Assembly (NCBI GenBank): GCA_038206985.1
Contig: JBBRAH010000012.1
Location: forward strand, 11,500 to 75,499
Origin: CAXMST01 sp038206985
GTDB lineage: Bacteria; Actinomycetota; Thermoleophilia; Solirubrobacterales; 70-9
Length of the DNA stretch: 64,000 nt
Reading direction: 5' to 3'
Position 1 is the first letter of the stretch. Each line of letters opens with the position of its first letter. A program made the position numbers and the translations under genes. The notes under the pieces were generated by a model. The model saw only the letters and a program-made list of their open reading frames with translations. It had not been told where the DNA came from and made no database searches. Shown one piece after another: positions 17,018 through 25,167 of the stretch.

Positions 17018-17779
17018 CTGCTCGCCATCGCCCTCCTCACCCTGATCGCCGGCCTGCTCGGCAGCATCGGCCAGACCACGGTCGGATTCGGTGCGGCCCT
17101 GATCCTGTCACCGATCATGATCACCGTGCTGGTGCCGGACGAGGGCGTGCTCTGCACGCTGACGGCGGTGACCGCTCTGAGCATCGTGATGCTCGTCAGC
17201 GAGCGCCGCGAACTCGAGGTCGACCGCGACGCCCTCGCCGGTCTGCTCGTCCCGGCGGTTCCGGGTGTGGCCGCTGGAATCGTGCTGCTCGAACATGTCG
17301 GCCGCTCCTCGCTGCAGCTCGGTGTCGGCATCGTCGTGCTGGGGTTTGTGGGACTGCAGATCCGCTGGAGTCATCTTGGCCACCGCGAGCAGGACTCGCC
17401 GCGCTACCGGGCATCCGCGCCGCCGGCCGGTTTCGCAGCCGGGGTGTTGAACGGGGCGATTGCCACCGGCGGCCCACCGATCGCAGTCTGGCTCCAGTTC
17501 ATGCGCGCGAGCGCGAACCAGGCCCGTCACACCCTCGCCGTCGTATTCATCGTGATCAACTTCGCGACGATCCTCCTGCTCGTGCTCAGCGCCGCCCCAC
17601 CGATCACCGGCGACGGCAGGGCGGCCTTTCTCGGTGCCTTGCTCGGCATCCTGGTCGGCTACCGGCTTGGACTGCAGGTGCTGCGCCGGGTGGATGCCCG
17701 GCTCTTTACGCGGCTTTTCGGCGCGATGCTGACAGCGCTGGGCCTCGCCAGCTTGATTGCCGGCCTCAGCGGGATTTGA
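17018..17779 (+). CDS. TauE/SafE-family permease, probable CTG start
   Basis: Membrane permease of the TauE/SafE family, which exports sulfite or small organosulfonates; the substrate here is unknown. Two family half-repeats are visible: GLLGSIGQTTVGFGAALILS with following helices, and GFAAGVLNGAIATGGPPIAV in the second half. The first half-repeat lies before the first ATG in frame (17117), and no ATG, GTG or TTG exists in frame upstream of it as far as 16919. CTG at 17018 with GAAGG 8-12 bp upstream is therefore the best start, giving 253 residues. Confidence 0.8.
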   Translation: MLAIALLTLIAGLLGSIGQTTVGFGAALILSPIMITVLVPDEGVLCTLTAVTALSIVMLVSERRELEVDRDALAGLLVPAVPGVAAGIVLLEHVGRSSLQLGVGIVVLGFVGLQIRWSHLGHREQDSPRYRASAPPAGFAAGVLNGAIATGGPPIAVWLQFMRASANQARHTLAVVFIVINFATILLLVLSAAPPITGDGRAAFLGALLGILVGYRLGLQVLRRVDARLFTRLFGAMLTALGLASLIAGLSGI

Positions 17780-17821
17780 TCGCGAACGAGTCGCGGGGCC
17801 GGTGGCCCGTACGCCGGCTTC

Positions 17822-19789
17822 TCAGCTCACCTTCTGACCGGCATCGACATCGATACTCAGCCCGGGGTGCTCAGCGATGCGCTCCATCGGAGCGGGACGC
17901 CCCACGTGGTAGCCCTGTGCGAAGTCGATGCCCATACCCCCGAGCATGTCCAGCGTCGCCGCGTTCTCCACGCCCTCGGCAACGGTGGTCATGCCGAAGT
18001 TCCGGGCGACCATGACAATCGACTCGACCACCCGCTGGTCGACCTCGCTGCGGAGCAGATCCTGGATGAAGGACATGTCGATCTTGATCTCGGTCACGGG
18101 CAGGTGTCGCAGGTAGATGAAGGATCCATAGCCCGTCCCGAAATCATCGACGGCCACACCGCAGCCGATCTCCCGGAGTTGCTCCACCAGGCGCCGGGCG
18201 GCGTCGATGTTCTCGACGGCCGCGGTCTCGGTGATCTCGAAGACGACGCTGGCAGGTCTGGTGTCGTGCGCCTCCATCGCGGCCCGGACATGATCGATCA
18301 GACGCGGGTTGGAGAGGCTCCTCGCGGACAGGTTGATGGCCACGGACCCTCGTGCGGCGAGCTCGACCCCGTGGTCGATCGCCCAGCGGTCGATCTCGGT
18401 GATCAACTCGGAGTTCTCGGCGCTGGGCAGGAACTCTGCAGGTCCCACGGTCCGGCCATTGAGGTGCATCCGCAACAGCAACTCGTGGTGGTCGATATGA
18501 CCCCCCCGGATCGCGATGACCGGCTGGCTCCAGAAGTGGAACCGCCCCGTGGTCAGCGCTGTCTCGATGCGCCGCCGCCAGAGCTGAGCATTGGCGTCCT
18601 GATGCTCGCGCTGCTCGCGGTGTAGGCGGTCGGTGATGTCGTGAGCGCTGGAGGAGATCCCGATGATCTCCCCCGCCTCGCTGCGGATCGGGAACGCCCG
18701 CAGTGACACATGCCGCTCCGCGCCGTCCTTGCTGTTGTGCAAAGCCATGGTCGCTGCCGAGCCGCTGGTGAGCACGGTCCTGTCGATCTGGTCCTGTTTT
18801 TCCCAGCGCTCCCTGGGCACGACCAACTCTTTGAGCGGTTTGCCGATCGCCTCCTCGGCTGCGTATCCATAGAGCCTCTGGGCTCCGTGGTTCCAGACCG
18901 TGACCAGGCCGTCGAGGTCCCTGGAGATGATCGCGTCCTCGGAGGAGCGGACGATTGCCGCGAGGTGCTCATTCTCGGCCTGGTGCCGCCGGGTGTCGCT
19001 CGTGTCGTGGATGAAGGCCGTGAACATCGGGGGGTCCTCGCGGATGCGCGCCACCGATACTTCGATCGGAACTCGCCTGCCGCCCGCGTCGACGCCGATC
19101 GTCTCCCGGCGTCGCTCGAGCGCTCCGGTGCTGTTCCCGGCCGCGTCGCCCCCGGACCCAGCCGGGAGACCCCCCGGCAGGATCAGATCGCCCACGTTGC
19201 GACCGATGGCTTCAGACTTCGAGTAGCCGAACAGATCGCCGGCTGCGTTGTTCCACTCGTGGATGATTCCCCGCGCGTCAACGGTGACCACGCCGTCGAG
19301 GCTGGCCTCGATCGACGCGGTGTGAGTCGTCTCGGCTGTGACCGCGCGCGCATCGGCCCTCCGTGTCCGTGCGATGAGCCTCAGAAGCTTGCCCACGGCC
19401 GCAACGAGGACGAACACCGCGAGACCGACCGTGACCACGTCCAGCCGTGAGAAGTGGTCCCATGCGAGGACGACGATGGCCCCCAACGCGGCGCCCGCCA
19501 TCAGCATCGGATCGACCCGGCTCGCCTCCACACCATCGGCGAGGAAGAAGACCGCGGCGGCGCCCACGAGCACGAGCCGGAAGGCCCAGTCTTCGATCAG
19601 CACCGAGGATGTCCCGGGAACGGTGGTCGTTGGCTGCACGAGGATCTCGATCACGATCAACGCGGCGCCAACCAGGACAGCCACGAGCGCCCGGCTTCTG
19701 CGACTCCGCCACGGAGCTTTCCTCCGGCCTGGTCCGCCTGTCCCTCCGTCAGTCGTCATGAACTCCTTCTCAACGGCTCGAGAATCCAT
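17822..19789 (-). CDS. Membrane PAS-PAS-EAL cyclic-di-GMP phosphodiesterase
   Basis: Predicted to hydrolyse c-di-GMP in response to a sensed signal. After a basic N-terminus come four or so membrane segments (about residues 30-140), two PAS domains (GVVTVDARGIIHEWNNAAGD and IVRSSEDAIISRDLDGLVTV) with PAC segments, then EAL. The EAL metal and catalytic residues appear intact: HHELLLRM (ELL instead of EAL), INLSARS, FEITET, DDFGTGYGS, EIKIDMSF, VAEGVE and QGYHVGRP. No GGDEF domain. ATG at 19789 or 19759 could start it; the latter has AAGGAG close by. A possible -10 TAATAT lies at 19823-19828. It is a paralog of the gene at 22658. Confidence 0.9.
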   Translation of the reverse strand: MDSRAVEKEFMTTDGGTGGPGRRKAPWRSRRSRALVAVLVGAALIVIEILVQPTTTVPGTSSVLIEDWAFRLVLVGAAAVFFLADGVEASRVDPMLMAGAALGAIVVLAWDHFSRLDVVTVGLAVFVLVAAVGKLLRLIARTRRADARAVTAETTHTASIEASLDGVVTVDARGIIHEWNNAAGDLFGYSKSEAIGRNVGDLILPGGLPAGSGGDAAGNSTGALERRRETIGVDAGGRRVPIEVSVARIREDPPMFTAFIHDTSDTRRHQAENEHLAAIVRSSEDAIISRDLDGLVTVWNHGAQRLYGYAAEEAIGKPLKELVVPRERWEKQDQIDRTVLTSGSAATMALHNSKDGAERHVSLRAFPIRSEAGEIIGISSSAHDITDRLHREQREHQDANAQLWRRRIETALTTGRFHFWSQPVIAIRGGHIDHHELLLRMHLNGRTVGPAEFLPSAENSELITEIDRWAIDHGVELAARGSVAINLSARSLSNPRLIDHVRAAMEAHDTRPASVVFEITETAAVENIDAARRLVEQLREIGCGVAVDDFGTGYGSFIYLRHLPVTEIKIDMSFIQDLLRSEVDQRVVESIVMVARNFGMTTVAEGVENAATLDMLGGMGIDFAQGYHVGRPAPMERIAEHPGLSIDVDAGQKVS

Positions 19790-19886
19790 TCTCCACGGGC
19801 TCCGTCGTCAGAGCCGAGCAAAATATTAGCCCTTTGCAGGCGCAAACACCCCGTCGGATCGAGCCGTGAGAGCGGGACGCAGGGAG

Positions 19887-21317
19887 TCAGCCGCGCGAAA
19901 ACTGGCCGTGGAAGCCGAACGGGATGTGATGCGGCGCCTCCGCGCGAGCGAGCTCGCCCAGGTCCCGAGCGTCCAGCACGAGCAGGAACGAGCGCGCGGT
20001 CTCCGCGTCGAGCACCACCGAGAGCAACACACCGTCGTCCTCGGCTTCGCCCCCCGGCCTGGCGATGAAGACAGGCTCGCCGGGGGAGCAGCCCGATTCC
20101 ACCCACTCCGTCGAGGAGCGACTCTCCAGATCGGCCCGGACGATCCGCTCGAACCAGCCCGACTCGCCAACCCCGACGCCCCAGACGTAGCGGTAGGGCC
20201 GCTCGCTGCAGCGCCCATAGTTGATCCGGGGCAGCTCGAGGTCGGTGTCCAGGAGGCGTTCGCTGCTGATCGACCCATCGCCCGGCCGGACCCTCACCCG
20301 GCGCAGTTCAGAGCGAGCGATGCCTCCCCCTGAGCGAAGCCGGTCGAGGTAGAGATCGTCGATCAGGCCGGCATCGGCGTACGCCGACATGTCGATCACG
20401 ACGTCATCGTCCTGCTCATAGGCGTTGACGTGGTGGAAGCTGAAGAAGGGATCAGTGGTCAACGGAGGATGGGCTTCGCCTCCATCCCGCTCGATCAGCG
20501 TGACCCTCGTGCCGCGCTCCGGTTCCCAGCGGAAGTTCCGGATGAAGGGCTCGCGCCCGGAGGCGAGCCGCAGCGGGTTGACGGTGAAGGGGAATTCCGC
20601 CAGCACCAAATACCGCTCGGTGAGCCCGAAGGAATGCATATAGGCGGGCCGCTTCACGGGCAGGGAAGCGATCGCACGGGGGGCCTCCGAGTCGGGCTCG
20701 AGGAGGAAGAACCGGTAGCTGTTGCGGGGCCCGAGTTGAGTTGCGTAGTTGAGGAGACCACCGCTGGCGCGGTCGAGATGCGGATGGGCCGTGGTCAGCA
20801 TCCCCGGCGGCTCGAAGGCGACCCCGGCGGCGGCCAGGGTCTCGGGGTCGAACTGCATCGGGATGGGTGTCTCGGTCATAGCGATGAAGCGCTCGCCGAG
20901 CTGCACCAGGTTGACGTTGCAGTTGTCGGAGAACTGCGGGCTGAACATCGCCATGGCGCGGCCGAAGAGTGTGCGGCAGGGATCGGTGGCGAACTCCGAG
21001 AGGCCGACCTCCCCCTTCTCGGTCGCCGCGAACGCGCGCGTCTCGAGGAATCGCGACGCGTAGGAGACCGCGCCCGAGCCGAAGCCGAAGCGGTGCAGCA
21101 TTGCCTGGCCGTCGAACCAGTGCTCATAGGAGCGCTCCCCCGCCTCGAAGCGCGCGGGACCGGTCCGGATCAGGGAGCCCTCGAGCCAGGAAGGAAGCCG
21201 CCCACTGAACGGGAGGGAGTCGATCCGCACCTCGTGCTCGTGATCGAGCGACTCGAAGCCCTTTGCGTAGCGGGCAGTTTCGGCGTCAGAGGTGCGCTGG
21301 GCCACCGTCCCATCCAT
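19887..21317 (-). CDS. Carotenoid oxygenase (RPE65/CCD family)
   Basis: Non-haem iron dioxygenase cleaving carotenoids or apocarotenoids, possibly to retinal-type products. The beta-propeller family signatures occur in order, with the four iron-ligand His residues: LTTAHPHLD, AYMHSFGLTERYLVL, FFSFHHVNAYE and IPFGFHGQFSRG at the C-terminus. The N-terminal LPSWLEGSLIRTGPARFE is also typical. It has 476 residues, ATG start. It lies between a c-di-GMP phosphodiesterase gene (same strand, 97 bp downstream) and a divergent diguanylate cyclase (98 bp). No carotenoid biosynthesis genes are in the window, so the substrate is unknown. Confidence 0.92.
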   Translation of the reverse strand: MDGTVAQRTSDAETARYAKGFESLDHEHEVRIDSLPFSGRLPSWLEGSLIRTGPARFEAGERSYEHWFDGQAMLHRFGFGSGAVSYASRFLETRAFAATEKGEVGLSEFATDPCRTLFGRAMAMFSPQFSDNCNVNLVQLGERFIAMTETPIPMQFDPETLAAAGVAFEPPGMLTTAHPHLDRASGGLLNYATQLGPRNSYRFFLLEPDSEAPRAIASLPVKRPAYMHSFGLTERYLVLAEFPFTVNPLRLASGREPFIRNFRWEPERGTRVTLIERDGGEAHPPLTTDPFFSFHHVNAYEQDDDVVIDMSAYADAGLIDDLYLDRLRSGGGIARSELRRVRVRPGDGSISSERLLDTDLELPRINYGRCSERPYRYVWGVGVGESGWFERIVRADLESRSSTEWVESGCSPGEPVFIARPGGEAEDDGVLLSVVLDAETARSFLLVLDARDLGELARAEAPHHIPFGFHGQFSRG

Positions 21318-21415
21318 CCGCCGGGAGACTACTCCTCACCCGGGCAGCCGCATCATCAGTCCGGCCACCACCAGCCGGGTTTAACTCTTCCAAGGCGCGG
21401 CCGATAAGTAGCTGC

Positions 21416-22531
21416 ATGGCATCCTTCTCCAACCTCCTCGGCACCGCCGACGTGGAAGCGCGGACGACGCCACCCCGACTGGTGGCCACCGTCGGCGCCT
21501 ACCTGTTCTTCGCGGGAGCGACCGCGACCGCCGTGATCCTTCTGGCCGAGCCGAACTTCGTCGGCGAGACCACGGGCTACTGGTTCCTCTGCCTCACCCA
21601 AGCACTCCTGGGGTTCGTGATGCTGGCATCGATCCGAGTGCGCGGCGACTGGGTGCCCTCGGTGCTGGTGTTCGGCGGCATTCTGATCATCACGGCGGCG
21701 ATCGCCATCAGCGGGGAGCGCACGCAGGCGGCGGTCGTGCTCAGCATCTTCTACGTCTGGCCGGCGCTCTACGCGGGTTACTTCTTCAAGCGACCCGTCG
21801 TGGCGACCGTCATCGTCGCAATCGCCGTCGCCTACGCGTTGGCCCTGGTCATCATCGATGCCGACACCGAGGCGATCGTCCCACGAGCGCTGGTGACAGT
21901 CTCGGTCGTCGCCGGAGTGGCGACCGTCGCCCATGTCGTGCGCCGGCATGTTGACGGGCTCGTGGGGCGGCTGGATCGCCTGGCGCGGGTCGACCCGCTC
22001 ACCGCTCTGGTCAACCGGCGCGGTTTCGCTGAGAGCTTCAAGGACGAACTCGAGCGGAGCCGACGCACCGGGCAGCCACTCGCCGTCGCCCTCGGCGACA
22101 TCGACCGCTTCAAGGCCCTCAACGATCGCTTTGGACACGCGTCCGGAGACATCGTGCTCCAGGAGTTGGGCCGGACGCTGCTGGCTGCCTCCCGGACGGT
22201 CGATACCGTCGCTCGGCTCGGCGGTGAGGAGTTCGCGGTGCTGATGCCCGTGACCGACGTGGATGCCGCAGTCGTGGCGGCGGAGCGACTGCGTGAGCGG
22301 GTCGCGGGGGTTCTCGACCCAGCCGGCGATCCGATCCAGATCACCTTCGGCGTTGCCTGCACCGAGCAGAGGAACTGCCAGGACGGTAACTCCCTGCTCC
22401 TGGCCGCCGACCGCGCCCTCTATGTCGGCAAGTCCCGCGCCGGTAACTGCACGGTGCGCTACGAGAGCGGCATGGATCATGGCACCGAGCGCCCTCCCCT
22501 CGATCCGTTCTCTCCGATCCCGTCCAGCTGA
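21416..22531 (+). CDS. Membrane-anchored diguanylate cyclase (GGDEF)
   Basis: Makes c-di-GMP from two GTP. The N-terminal half has about six membrane segments (for example YLFFAGATATAVILLAE and AVVLSIFYVWPALYAGYFF). The GGDEF domain runs from DPLTALVNRRGFAESF through GDIDRFKALNDRFGHASGD to the active-site loop GGEEF. The product-inhibition I-site RTVD lies exactly five residues before GGEEF, so feedback control is likely. ATG at 21416 (MASFSNLLGTAD) gives 371 residues; no strong ribosome site. Divergent from the carotenoid oxygenase and followed 126 bp later by a PAS-EAL gene on the same strand. Confidence 0.92.
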   Translation: MASFSNLLGTADVEARTTPPRLVATVGAYLFFAGATATAVILLAEPNFVGETTGYWFLCLTQALLGFVMLASIRVRGDWVPSVLVFGGILIITAAIAISGERTQAAVVLSIFYVWPALYAGYFFKRPVVATVIVAIAVAYALALVIIDADTEAIVPRALVTVSVVAGVATVAHVVRRHVDGLVGRLDRLARVDPLTALVNRRGFAESFKDELERSRRTGQPLAVALGDIDRFKALNDRFGHASGDIVLQELGRTLLAASRTVDTVARLGGEEFAVLMPVTDVDAAVVAAERLRERVAGVLDPAGDPIQITFGVACTEQRNCQDGNSLLLAADRALYVGKSRAGNCTVRYESGMDHGTERPPLDPFSPIPSS

Positions 22532-22657
22532 TCGCGCTCTGGCTAGACCTGCCGGCATGGTGTCGGCGGGACCTGCGCGCTCAAGGTATGCGGAACGCTG
22601 TCGATGGTTGCTGTACCGCCAAGGATGGCGGTTCCCCAGAAAGGAGAGTCCGAGCGA

Positions 22658-25162
22658 ATGGAATCGCCGCCGTCCCCGCAGGAGGGACAGACAGCAATGC
22701 CCGAACGGGGCCGCGCCTCGCGCTGGGATCGACTCGGGATACCGGCGCTCGTGGCGATCGGCGTGGCCGCGCTGTTGGTGGCTGTAGCGGGTCCCGAAGG
22801 CTGGGCCGGCGCTCTGCTGATCACCGCCTCGGCGGCACTCGTCCTGCTGCGGACCACCCTGCTTCCCGACCAACGCGTCGCCTGGGGCCTGATCGCTGTT
22901 GCCCTCACCCTCTGGAGCGTCGGCAGTATCTACTCGCAGCTCGCGCTCGGTGACGATCCCTCGATTCCACATCCGTCGCTCACCGACGGATGTCTCCTGG
23001 CGTCCTTCGCCGCACTGATCGGCGCCGTTCGCCTGATGGGAGGCAAGGTGCGGGATTCCAAGCCGCTTTCCCTGGGTCTGGCCGTCACGCTTCTCGGGCT
23101 GGCCTCAGCCTGGTCCTGGCTCGTATTCGGAGGCGTCGCCGATGTGGCGGATCCCAGCATCGCCGTTGCGTTCGCCTACCCGTTCCTGGACGTCGTCCTG
23201 GTCTTTAGCGTGCTGATCGCCGTGGCCGCCCGCCGCTGGCGGATCGATCCCGGCCTCGGCGCAATTCTCGCGGGCTCCGTCTTGCTCCTGCTCGCCGACG
23301 TGGTCAACGCAGCGTGGGTCGCGAGCGAGGGTCCGGTGGCCGGCGCTGCACTCGAAGCCTTCCGTCCGTTGGGGGCGGTCGCGATCGCCACTGCCGCATG
23401 GACTCGACCTGGCGCACCCGCAGCCGGGAACGGCATCAGCGGCGAGAAACTGATTCCCATCCTGATGAGCACCGCTGCGCTCCTCGCCACCTCCATCCTC
23501 GTCTGGGATCACTTCAGCTCCCGCAGCGATGTAACGATCGTGCTGGCCACGATCACGTTGGTGGCCGCGATTGCGGAGATCCTCCTGCTCAATCGCCGGA
23601 CCAGGCGGGCAGATGAGCAATCTCGAGAGGCTGAGAGGCTGCGCTGTGCCTCGATTGATGCCGCGCTCGACGGCGTTGTCACGATCGATGCCGGCGGCAT
23701 CATCCGCGAGTGGAACAATGCCGCACAGCGGTCCTTCGGGTACTCCGCCGCCGAGGCGATAGGCCGGGATCTCTCAGAGCTGATCGTGCCGCCGGCGCGG
23801 AGTGACCGCCACAAGAGCGACGTGGGCAGGCTTGCTGCCTCAGGCGACCCCGCGTCGGTGCTCGACCACCGGCGCGAGGTAACCGGCATCGATGCCCAGG
23901 GACGGCGCTTCCCGCTCGAGGTTGCGGTGACGAGGATCCGGGAGGACCCTCCGATGTTCACCGCGTTCTGCCATGACATCAGCAAGCGGCGACGTCAGCA
24001 GGCAGAGGTTGAGAGTCTCGCGGCGATCGTTCGCTCATCCGCGGACGCAATCGTCTCATTGGACCTGGAAGGGGTCGTTACGGCCTGGAATCAGGGCGCC
24101 GAACAGCTCTATGGCTACTCGGCCGAGGAGGCAGTTGGGGCGTCGCTGGAGAACCTGATCATCCCCGACGACAGATCGTCGGAGCTGGAGCAGATGCATA
24201 ACGAGGTCGCTGCCGGGCGCACGATGGCGTTCACGACCAGGCGACAGACGAAGGACGGCCGGGAGCTGGACGTCTCGCTCCGTGTCTTCCCACTCCGCGA
24301 CGAGACGAGCGCCGTCGTTGGTCTCGCGGTCAGCGCCCACGACATGACCGATCAGCTTCGGCGAGAGGAACAGGATCGTCAGGACACCGAGGGACGTCGC
24401 TGGCGACGCAGGATCCAGGAGGCCCTCGCCCACGACCGCCTTTCCTTCTGGGCCCAGCCCGTTGTCCACATCGGATCGGGGAAGCTGGATCACTGCGAGC
24501 TGCTCCTGCGCATGCAGTTCGAGGGGCGCACGATCAGCCCCGGCCTATTCCTGCCCCATGCCGAGCGGTCGGAGCTGATCGCAGATATCGACCGGTGGGC
24601 GTTGGCGCGCGGCGCCGAGCTTGCGGTGGGTGCCCGTGTCGCGATCAACCTCTCCGCCAGAAGCCTCTCGAACCCGCGCTTTATCGACCGTGTCCAGGAG
24701 GAGCTCAAGCGGACGGGCACGAGAGCCGACAGCATCATTTTCGAGATCACCGAGACGGCAGCGGTCGAGAACCTCGGCGCCGCTCAAGCGCTGGTCGAGC
24801 AGCTGAGGACGCTCGGCTGTGGCGTGGCACTCGACGATTTCGGTACCGGCTATGGCTCGTTCACCTACCTCAAGCACCTCGCGGTGACCGAACTCAAGAT
24901 CGACATGTCGTTCGTCAGCGGCCTGCGCCGCGATCCGGCGGACAGACGTGTCGTGGAGTCGATCATCATGGTCTCGAAGAACTTCGGCATCACGACGGTG
25001 GCTGAGGGGGTCGAGGACGCGGAGACCCTTGAGATCCTTACGGAGATGGAGGTTGATCTCGCCCAGGGCTACCACCTCGGTCGCCCCAGCCCGGCCCCGA
25101 TGGCCGGCTGGCCCCAGCTCGGCGCTGGGTCCTCCGCCTTCGATCATGCGCTGCCCGAGTAG
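22658..25162 (+). CDS. Membrane PAS-PAS-EAL cyclic-di-GMP phosphodiesterase, long paralog
   Basis: Second PAS-EAL protein, 834 residues from ATG at 22658 (AAGGAG 12-17 bp upstream). The N-terminal third holds about nine or ten hydrophobic segments, more than its paralog, so the input domain differs. Two PAS domains follow (GVVTIDAGGIIREWNNAAQR and IVRSSADAIVSLDLEGVVTA), then EAL with intact residues: DHCELLLRM, INLSARS, FEITET, DDFGTGYGS, ELKIDMSF, VAEGVE and QGYHLGRP. From the first PAS domain onward it is collinear with the 17822-19789 protein, including the shared IREDPPMFTAF, so the pair arose by duplication. It is convergent with the VanW gene, 5 bp between stops. Confidence 0.9.
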   Translation: MESPPSPQEGQTAMPERGRASRWDRLGIPALVAIGVAALLVAVAGPEGWAGALLITASAALVLLRTTLLPDQRVAWGLIAVALTLWSVGSIYSQLALGDDPSIPHPSLTDGCLLASFAALIGAVRLMGGKVRDSKPLSLGLAVTLLGLASAWSWLVFGGVADVADPSIAVAFAYPFLDVVLVFSVLIAVAARRWRIDPGLGAILAGSVLLLLADVVNAAWVASEGPVAGAALEAFRPLGAVAIATAAWTRPGAPAAGNGISGEKLIPILMSTAALLATSILVWDHFSSRSDVTIVLATITLVAAIAEILLLNRRTRRADEQSREAERLRCASIDAALDGVVTIDAGGIIREWNNAAQRSFGYSAAEAIGRDLSELIVPPARSDRHKSDVGRLAASGDPASVLDHRREVTGIDAQGRRFPLEVAVTRIREDPPMFTAFCHDISKRRRQQAEVESLAAIVRSSADAIVSLDLEGVVTAWNQGAEQLYGYSAEEAVGASLENLIIPDDRSSELEQMHNEVAAGRTMAFTTRRQTKDGRELDVSLRVFPLRDETSAVVGLAVSAHDMTDQLRREEQDRQDTEGRRWRRRIQEALAHDRLSFWAQPVVHIGSGKLDHCELLLRMQFEGRTISPGLFLPHAERSELIADIDRWALARGAELAVGARVAINLSARSLSNPRFIDRVQEELKRTGTRADSIIFEITETAAVENLGAAQALVEQLRTLGCGVALDDFGTGYGSFTYLKHLAVTELKIDMSFVSGLRRDPADRRVVESIIMVSKNFGITTVAEGVEDAETLEILTEMEVDLAQGYHLGRPSPAPMAGWPQLGAGSSAFDHALPE

Positions 25163-25167
25163 GTGCC

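Noticed and set aside
21379..21384. GTTTAA upstream of the diguanylate cyclase as a stress-type -35
   Set aside because: No GGGTAT-like -10 occurs 13-14 bp downstream.
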